Of a DNA stretch of 37,098 nucleotides, positions 30,374 to 37,098 are shown in pieces. The DNA lies in contig DOKE01000004.1 of assembly GCA_003510895.1 (NCBI GenBank), positions 6,033-43,130 on the forward strand, given 5' to 3'. Within the stretch, counting starts at the first letter, position 1. Every line of letters begins with the position of its first letter. The notes beneath the pieces are model-generated. The model saw only the letters and a list, made by a program, of their open reading frames with translations. It was not told where the DNA came from and searched no databases. Position numbers and translations under genes: made by a program. This DNA is from Candidatus Moraniibacteriota bacterium. GTDB taxonomy: Bacteria > Patescibacteriota > Minisyncoccia > Moranbacterales > GWC2-37-73.

Positions 30374-31543
30374 TTAGGCGACCGGTTCCCATCTGAGCGC
30401 TTGTCCCGGCTCTAGAATTTCTACCCAAATTTGTCCAGGCACGAAAGGCATTTCTTTTCCATTTTGGTCATAGAAGAAAAGCTTGCTGTCTAGTTTTGAG
30501 CGATCTTTTTTCCAGGTCCCACGATATTCCTGACCGTTCATATAATAATAAGCTTCTCCGCTGTCGCTCTCATCATACCAAGGATCTCCAATTTGAACAT
30601 TGTTATATCTTCCGCTAATGCTTTCCGTTCCGGTATTCTTGATTTCTTCTACATTAGCCCAGGGGTTTTGTAATCCTTTTCCGGTGTAGTCTTGCGTGTT
30701 GGTTATTTGTTCCGATTTGGCAAACATAACTACGATATTTTTTGGGGAAATTCTTTGACTATTGTTTCTGTCGGTGTCATTTTCATCAGACCAGATTCGA
30801 AGGTATGAATTGGAGTTTTTGTCGTAGTCATATTCCGCGTCATATGGTTTGGCGAAAGCCACTCGCAAATGTCCGGATTGAGGGCGTTTTTCCATCGAAG
30901 CTTCCGCTTGGTGAGGATAACCGGAAAATCTTGTTTCCATATTAATATTGAGATTTTTCATAGCCGCTAAAACATTTTCTCCGGTAATATGTCCAGTGTC
31001 TTCCATTCTCATTTTTCCTGTTGGAGTCCAACGCTCGCAATAGTTAGTGGTCATACAATCGATGCGATCGATCACGTTTTGTTCAAGTAGATCAAGCGCA
31101 AAATGTGAACCGCCCCAGTGAATGAAAAAAGCGTCAAAGCCTTTGGCAAGGGCGATATAATCATGACGAGAGCTTCTGATGGCGCCAATTTCTTTTGGAA
31201 TACTGCAACCATAAATTCCCATCAATCGAGTAACTGAGGATGTGTAGGCGGGCATTTCAATAACCATATCAGCCTCAGAAAATCCAGCTGCCGGTCTGGC
31301 TTGAAGATCGGAAGGTTGCATAACAGCAACCGGTCGGCGATTCCAATTTTCGCAAGATAAACCGGAAATAGGATTGGATGGTCCGGTGTTTAGAATTGCT
31401 TGCGTAGGAGTAGTTGAATTATCCAACTGGATTTGCTTAGAGTTTTTCGTTCGGAGGGAACCTCGAAACGATGTGAAATAAAGAATTGTTCCGGCAACCA
31501 GGGCTGCCACGGCGACAATAACGCCTACTTGTTTTTTGCTCAT
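30374..31543 (-). CDS. DUF3048-domain membrane-anchored protein
   Basis: This 389-residue protein has an N-terminal helix (about 6-26) and a Ser/Thr/Pro-rich linker. The DUF3048 domain carries the signature NRRPVAVMQPSDLQARPAAGFSEADMVIEMP and, further on, GAIRSSRHDY. The C-terminal part has GDPWYDESDSGEAYYYMNGQ and WVEILEPGQALRW. The family (YerB-like) is envelope-associated and of unknown biochemical function. It starts 20 bases after the mutM stop and is the last gene of the polA-led minus-strand group. Confidence 0.82.
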   Translation of the reverse strand: MSKKQVGVIVAVAALVAGTILYFTSFRGSLRTKNSKQIQLDNSTTPTQAILNTGPSNPISGLSCENWNRRPVAVMQPSDLQARPAAGFSEADMVIEMPAYTSSVTRLMGIYGCSIPKEIGAIRSSRHDYIALAKGFDAFFIHWGGSHFALDLLEQNVIDRIDCMTTNYCERWTPTGKMRMEDTGHITGENVLAAMKNLNINMETRFSGYPHQAEASMEKRPQSGHLRVAFAKPYDAEYDYDKNSNSYLRIWSDENDTDRNNSQRISPKNIVVMFAKSEQITNTQDYTGKGLQNPWANVEEIKNTGTESISGRYNNVQIGDPWYDESDSGEAYYYMNGQEYRGTWKKDRSKLDSKLFFYDQNGKEMPFVPGQIWVEILEPGQALRWEPVA

Positions 31544-31563
31544 TGTTCTTATTGATTATTTGT

Positions 31564-32460
31564 TTATTTTTGACACTGGGGACAATGGAAAACACTTCTT
31601 TGTCCCATTTTGAATCTTTTTATTATTGTACCACATTTTTTGCAAGGCTCATTTTCTTTGTTATAAACTCGCAAAACTTTTTGAAAATTTCCCGGCGCTC
31701 CATCGGAATCGCGGTAATCGCTGTCAGAAGTTCCGCGAAGCTTGATAGCTAGTTTTAATATTTTTTTAATATTTTTATAAATTTCCTTGATTTCTTCCGC
31801 TGTCAGCGAAGAGATTTTTCTTTGGGGATTAATTCCGGCTCTGAAAAGAATTTCACTGCGATAAATATTGCCGATTCCGGCAATCAACTCTTGTTCCATC
31901 AAAACAATTCCAATGGGAGCTCTGGATTTTTTTCCTAAGATTTCTTTAAATTTTTTCAAAGTAAACTCCGGACTCATTGCATCCACTCCCAGTTTTTTTA
32001 TTTCCGCAAGATCTTTTATTTTATCAGTGTCAACTAAAACAATTTTTGCAAATTTTCTCAAATCCGAAAATTCCAAAGTTATTCCGGATTTTAGATACCA
32101 AATATGATGAATATATTGATTAACCTTATCTTTAAAATAATCTTTTTTTGTCGCTTTCTTCTTCCTACTTTCTGTTTCCTTCTTGATTAATAGATGCCCA
32201 GTCATTTTCAAATGAATGTAAATCGTTTTTCCTCCGGACAAATCAATAAACATATTCTTTCCAATCCTCCAGGCTTGCAAAATCTTTCTGTTGGCAATTT
32301 CTTTTTCCACTTCGTTTTGTGAAGCAGCCAAGGACACTTTTCCATTCCTCGCTATTTTGATGGATTTTAACCAATCACTCCAAAAACCAACGATAACATC
32401 GCCTTTTATTTTTCTGTTCAAATCATCAACTATCGTTTGCACCTCGGGCAATTCAGGCAT
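31564..32460 (-). CDS. mutM: formamidopyrimidine-DNA glycosylase (Fpg/MutM)
   Basis: The protein is 298 residues from the ATG at 32460, which gives the required MPELPEVQTI start: Pro2 is the Schiff-base nucleophile and Glu3 the general acid. The open frame extends 23 codons further, but that would bury Pro2, so the internal start is right. Also visible are the IHLKMTGHLLI lysine, the helix-two-turn-helix (IGNIYRSEILFRAGINP), and a C-terminal zinc finger CKKC...CPQC with GQRSVF. It removes 8-oxoguanine and related lesions. Confidence 0.94.
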   Translation of the reverse strand: MPELPEVQTIVDDLNRKIKGDVIVGFWSDWLKSIKIARNGKVSLAASQNEVEKEIANRKILQAWRIGKNMFIDLSGGKTIYIHLKMTGHLLIKKETESRKKKATKKDYFKDKVNQYIHHIWYLKSGITLEFSDLRKFAKIVLVDTDKIKDLAEIKKLGVDAMSPEFTLKKFKEILGKKSRAPIGIVLMEQELIAGIGNIYRSEILFRAGINPQRKISSLTAEEIKEIYKNIKKILKLAIKLRGTSDSDYRDSDGAPGNFQKVLRVYNKENEPCKKCGTIIKRFKMGQRSVFHCPQCQK

Positions 32461-32463
32461 AGG

Positions 32464-32485
32464 GATAAATATTAAGAATAAAGTA

Positions 32486-32498
<13 letters not shown>
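32464..32498. repeat. 7-bp repeat array (five units, partly diverged) at the end of the ligase gene
   Basis: Units ATTAAGA, ATAAAGT, ATTAAGT and ATTAAGC run in register from 32471, preceded by a diverged unit. The array supplies the stop codon of the ligase-like gene and fills the gap before the mutM start. Confidence 0.6.
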
Positions 32499-33832
<1,334 letters not shown>

Positions 33833-33851
33833 ATTTTGCGCTTTGTTCGTT

Positions 33852-36554
33852 CTAAAGCTCCCCCCAGTTCTCTCCAATTTTCACATCCACCACCAAAGGA
33901 ACTTTGAGGGTGAGGACGTTTTCCATAATTTTTTTGGCTTGCTGGGAAAATTCTTGAGCAATTTCTTCTCGAACTTCAAAAATTATTTCATCGTGAATTT
34001 GCAAGATTGCGCGAGCTTTTCCGGAATATTTTTCAGCCAGCGGTTCAAGTTTAATCATCGCCAGTTTGACGATGTCAGCGGCTAATCCTTGGATGGGCAT
34101 ATTAATTGCCATTCTTTCCGCTCCGGATTGCGCTTGAAAGTTGGGCGAATTTATTTCTGGCAAATAACGTCTGCGTCCCAAAATAGTTTCCACATAGCCG
34201 TTTTCTTTCACGAGTTTGCGAGTAGCTTGCATATAAGCGGCGACACCGGAAAACTTTTCCATATAAGTGTTGATGAATTGCTGGGCTTCTTCTCGGGATA
34301 TTCCAGCCGATTGAGAAAATCCATAAGCGCCAATTCCATAAATCACTCCAAAATTCAAAGCTTTGGCGGCGCTGCGCATCTTGTCGCTGACTTGTGAAAG
34401 AGAAACTTTGTTCACTTCGGAAGCGGTGATTTTGTGAATGTCTTCTCCTCGGTGAAAAGCTTCAATCAATTTTTTATCTTCGCTGACGTGGGCGATGGCG
34501 CGCAAATCAATTTGCGAATAGTCGGCGCTTACCAAAACAAAATCCTCCTCTGCTTCAAAAGCGGTGCGCAACATTTTCCCTAAATCGGTTTTAATAGGAA
34601 TGTTTTGCAAATTCGGTTCAGTGGAAGAAAGTCTTCCGGTAGCAGTAATAGCTTGATTAAATGTGGTATGAATCCTAGAATTTTCATCAGTCAATAGAGG
34701 AATAGTGTCCAAGTAAGTGGTTTTTAATTTGAAAAGTTCGCGATATTCTTCGATTTTTTCAATAATTTTGTGCTGGTCGCGAAGTTTTTCCAATTCCGAT
34801 GAAGCGGTGGAATATTTTGTTTTGGTTTTTTTGATTAGGTTTGTTGGCAACTTTAAAACAGAAAAAAGAATATCAGAAAGTTGTCCGGGTGAGTTGATAT
34901 TAAATTGCGTTCCGGCTAATTCATAAATGGATTTTTCCAAATTTTTTAATTTAACAGAAATTTTTTCCGCAATTCCCTTAAAAATTATGGGGTTTAGTTT
35001 TATTCCAAAAAGTTCCATTTTTGCCAGCGTTTCAATTAATGGCATTTCTATTTTTGAAAAAACAGAAGCAATACTGTTGGTGTTGCCATTGTTTTTTTCT
35101 TGCTCCTGGCTGATTTCTTTTATTTTTTCTTCCAAAATACTTTTTAATTTCAAGCAATAATCGGCTTTTTGACAAGCTGTTTTGATCAGATCAACTTCAT
35201 TTTCTCCTCCGCCCAACATAGACAATTGTCCTTTGGATTTTTTTTGCAGTTCAATTTCTTCTCCTAATTCGGTTAGAATTAATTTTTCCAACTCGATTTT
35301 TCTTCCCGGCTCTAAAACGTAGGCGGCCAGCATCACATCCCAGCCTTTGTCAAAAAGTTCGCCCAAATTCAAATGAATATTATTTTGTGCCAATATTTTA
35401 TAGGAATTTTTCAAATCATATCCGATTTTAAAAATATTTTTATTTTCAAAAATTGGTTTGACTAATGATAATAAATTTTCAGAACAGGGAAAATAGAAAG
35501 CGCGTCCGGTTTTGTGAGAAAAGGATATGCCGACAATTTTTTCTTCGCGCGTTTCAATGGAAAAAGAAAATTCTTTTTGCAAAGAAATTTCTTGCAATAT
35601 TTTTTCAACGTTTTTTTCTTCGACTTTTGCGTATTTAAAATCGGCCACTCCTTTTGAAATTTCGTTGTCTTCCTCCCCGATTTTTTTAGGAAGGCGCTTA
35701 ATCAAAGAAAAGAAGTTAAGTTCCTTGAAAAGATCAACTATTTCATTCTTGTCGTATTCACGCAAGACAGCCTCGGAAAGATTGAGTTTCACCGGCGCGT
35801 TAATTTCAATAGTAGCCAATTTTTTGCTTAAAATAGCTTGGGTTTTATCTTTTTCCAATTTTTCCTTGACGGCTCCTTTGATGGCGTCGATGTTTTCATA
35901 AACTCCTTCCAATGTTTTGTAGGACTGAAGAAGTGTGGTGGCTGTTTTTTCTCCAATACCTTTGACCCCGGGAATATTATCGGAAGGATCGCCGCGCAGT
36001 CCCTTGAAATCACGAAGTTGTTCAGGTGAAATTCCATATCTTTTTTTCACTCCTTCTTCGTCGTATAAAATTGAATCGCTTAGTCCGCGGCGCATAGTAT
36101 AAACCTTAGTTTTGTCATTTACCAACTGAAGCGTATCCATATCGCCGGTAACAATGATGTTTTCAATTTCTTCGTCGGAAGCTTCTGATTGTTTGGCGAT
36201 CGTTCCAATAATATCATCAGCTTCGAAACCCTCTTTTTCGTAAATGGGAATATTAAAAGCGCGAACCACTTTTTTAATCAGGGGAATTTGCGCGTAGAGT
36301 TCGTCGGGAGCTTTGGCGCGAGTAGCTTTGTATTCCTTATATTCTTTGTGGCGGAAGGTTGGAGCAGCCAAATCAAAAGAAGCGATGACATAGTCCGGCT
36401 TGAATTCGTCAATGACAGAAAGAAGCGTGGAGGAAAAACCATAAACAGCATTGACCAATTCACCTTTTTTGGTCATTAACGGAGGAAGAGCATGGTAGGC
36501 TCGATGAATAATGGCATTCCCGTCAATTAAAATCAGTTTCTTTTTTCCGGACAT
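33852..36554 (-). CDS. polA: DNA polymerase I
   Basis: This 900-residue protein has the full PolI layout: a 5' nuclease (about 1-300, starting LILIDGNAIIHRAYHALPPL), a 3'-5' exonuclease-like middle, and a family A polymerase. The polymerase holds motif A DYSQIDLR (D678), motif B RSAAKALNFGVIYG and motif C IHDEIIF (D855). In the exonuclease-like part the catalytic FDTET motif reads FSIET, and the LKYDR motif reads LKNSY, so two of the metal-binding aspartates are missing and proofreading is probably lost. It has a good promoter and begins the polA-ligase-mutM-DUF3048 run. Confidence 0.95.
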   Translation of the reverse strand: MSGKKKLILIDGNAIIHRAYHALPPLMTKKGELVNAVYGFSSTLLSVIDEFKPDYVIASFDLAAPTFRHKEYKEYKATRAKAPDELYAQIPLIKKVVRAFNIPIYEKEGFEADDIIGTIAKQSEASDEEIENIIVTGDMDTLQLVNDKTKVYTMRRGLSDSILYDEEGVKKRYGISPEQLRDFKGLRGDPSDNIPGVKGIGEKTATTLLQSYKTLEGVYENIDAIKGAVKEKLEKDKTQAILSKKLATIEINAPVKLNLSEAVLREYDKNEIVDLFKELNFFSLIKRLPKKIGEEDNEISKGVADFKYAKVEEKNVEKILQEISLQKEFSFSIETREEKIVGISFSHKTGRAFYFPCSENLLSLVKPIFENKNIFKIGYDLKNSYKILAQNNIHLNLGELFDKGWDVMLAAYVLEPGRKIELEKLILTELGEEIELQKKSKGQLSMLGGGENEVDLIKTACQKADYCLKLKSILEEKIKEISQEQEKNNGNTNSIASVFSKIEMPLIETLAKMELFGIKLNPIIFKGIAEKISVKLKNLEKSIYELAGTQFNINSPGQLSDILFSVLKLPTNLIKKTKTKYSTASSELEKLRDQHKIIEKIEEYRELFKLKTTYLDTIPLLTDENSRIHTTFNQAITATGRLSSTEPNLQNIPIKTDLGKMLRTAFEAEEDFVLVSADYSQIDLRAIAHVSEDKKLIEAFHRGEDIHKITASEVNKVSLSQVSDKMRSAAKALNFGVIYGIGAYGFSQSAGISREEAQQFINTYMEKFSGVAAYMQATRKLVKENGYVETILGRRRYLPEINSPNFQAQSGAERMAINMPIQGLAADIVKLAMIKLEPLAEKYSGKARAILQIHDEIIFEVREEIAQEFSQQAKKIMENVLTLKVPLVVDVKIGENWGEL

Positions 36555-36589
36555 TTATTTTTTCTAAAGGATTAATATTCTCTTTATTT

Positions 36590-36618
36590 AGTATACTTTC
36601 GCCGGAGAAACATTGCAA
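36590..36618 (-). promoter_or_regulatory. polA promoter
   Basis: On the minus strand TTGCAA (36613-36618), a 17-base spacer and TATACT (36590-36595), 36 bases before the ATG. Confidence 0.6.
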
Positions 36619-36623
36619 TTGGT

Positions 36624-36662
36624 AAAAATTAAACAGCCAATCCTCATTGAGAACTGGCTGTT
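36624..36662 (-). terminator. terminator of the small Cys-rich gene
   Basis: AACAGCCA (36632-36639) pairs with TGGCTGTT (36655-36662); on the minus strand it is followed by TTAATTTTT. A second inverted repeat, CCCCTCTTAA with TTAAGAAGGG (36673-36694), lies between it and the gene. Confidence 0.65.
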
Positions 36663-36714
36663 GTTTGAAAGCCCCTCTTAAGATTAAGAAGGGAAATGCA
36701 TAAAATAAAAAATC

Positions 36715-36906
36715 TTATTTTCGGTTGGCAGCGTAGGTTGCTAAATTGTCCATAGCGACATTAAAACAGGCCGGACAATATCCATGACTGACTGCTTCTT
36801 GTCCCTTTGGACATTCTCCTTTTGTTACTTTTTTTTCACAACCGATGCAATTGTTTCTGTCCGGACAATCCTTATTTTTCCTGCACACACAACATATCTG
36901 TGTCAT
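36715..36906 (-). CDS. small Cys-rich zinc-binding-like protein
   Basis: This 63-residue protein has three CxxC pairs: C5/C8 (within CCVC), C20/C23 (CIGC) and C44/C47 (CPAC). Further cysteines are C6, C14 and C32. The second half reads AVSHGYCPACF, a motif often seen next to metal-binding CxxC modules in bacterial signalling proteins (SHG-x-CP-x-C). It likely binds one or two zinc ions. Its ribosome binding site (AAGGAAGG, seven bases before the ATG) is unusually strong for this window. The function is unknown. Confidence 0.65.
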   Translation of the reverse strand: MTQICCVCRKNKDCPDRNNCIGCEKKVTKGECPKGQEAVSHGYCPACFNVAMDNLATYAANRK

Positions 36907-37035
36907 AACATACCTTCCTTTGCCGTATATGGCTAAAAAGATTTTTATTTTTTGTTTTTATTAATGAACTGTCTTCTGAAAAATAACAGACTCGCTTATG
37001 TAAATAATATATCATCTTATTGAGTATTACGCGAG

Positions 37036-37060
37036 TTTTTGCTTAAAATTTTAGCAAAAA
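37036..37060. terminator. possible bidirectional terminator near the right edge
   Basis: TTTTTGCT (37036-37043) pairs with AGCAAAAA (37053-37060), with an AT-rich inner repeat. A smaller hairpin TGGCTT/AAGCCA follows at 37072-37087. The gene it would serve lies beyond the window. Confidence 0.35.
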
Positions 37061-37098
37061 TAATGTTTTAATGGCTTAAAAAAGCCACCTTTTGGAAA

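Overview
The window is AT-rich bacterial chromosome with compact, mostly standard-code genes. It looks like a Patescibacteria/CPR (Parcubacteria-type) genome. The reasons are poorly marked ribosome binding sites, short versions of several core proteins (four-domain S1, Jag without its N-terminal domain, a very small DUF721/DciA-like protein), a VirB2/TrbC-like pilin, a DUF3048 protein, a 49-residue one-helix membrane protein before gyrA, and many O-antigen-ligase homologues. The phylum call is an inference from gene content. I saw no tRNA, rRNA, CRISPR array, prophage or insertion sequence.

Layout. 1-2.4 kb (minus): start of tilS, a cytidylate-kinase-like gene and rpsA (S1). 2.4-10.4 kb (plus): metallo-beta-lactamase-fold protein, small membrane protein, gyrA, rpsO, NYN-domain protein, pnp and a one-helix envelope protein. 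10.4-11.1 kb: a 766-base stretch without a convincing gene but with a good promoter, many strong hairpins and an intrinsic terminator; I call it a candidate structured RNA of about 525 nt. 11.1-13.4 kb (plus): yraN, a DksA/TraR-type zinc protein, lspA, a DnaA-box cluster with an AT-rich tract, and a CPBP-like membrane protein. 13.4-18.3 kb (plus): an envelope cassette of a 911-residue secreted protein, a pilin-like membrane domain fused to an M15-type peptidase domain, and a beta-propeller protein. 18.3-25.6 kb (minus): rpmH-rnpA-yidC-jag followed by wzx, two GT2 glycosyltransferases and two O-antigen ligase/polymerase homologues. 25.6-28.8 kb: the classical origin region (rpmH < DnaA boxes > dnaA-dnaN-DUF721). 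28.8-29.3 kb: rpsT. 29.3-37.1 kb (minus): holA, DUF3048, mutM, a third O-antigen-ligase homologue, polA and a small cysteine-rich protein.

How it fits together. The core genes cover origin firing (dnaA, DnaA boxes), replication (dnaN, holA, polA, gyrA), repair (mutM), translation (S1, S15, S20, L34), RNA turnover (pnp, rnpA) and membrane insertion (yidC, jag, lspA). The accessory part is devoted to the cell surface: polysaccharide synthesis and export, and a pilin/peptidase/adhesin-like set.

Most unusual signals: (1) the structured RNA locus at 10.6-11.1 kb; (2) tandem 7-bp repeats scattered in the window, several of them inside one O-antigen-ligase gene, where copy-number change would shift the reading frame; (3) a shared TTGCCA-type promoter in front of three ribosomal protein genes; (4) a second DnaA-box cluster about 13 kb from dnaA; (5) the pilin-peptidase fusion.
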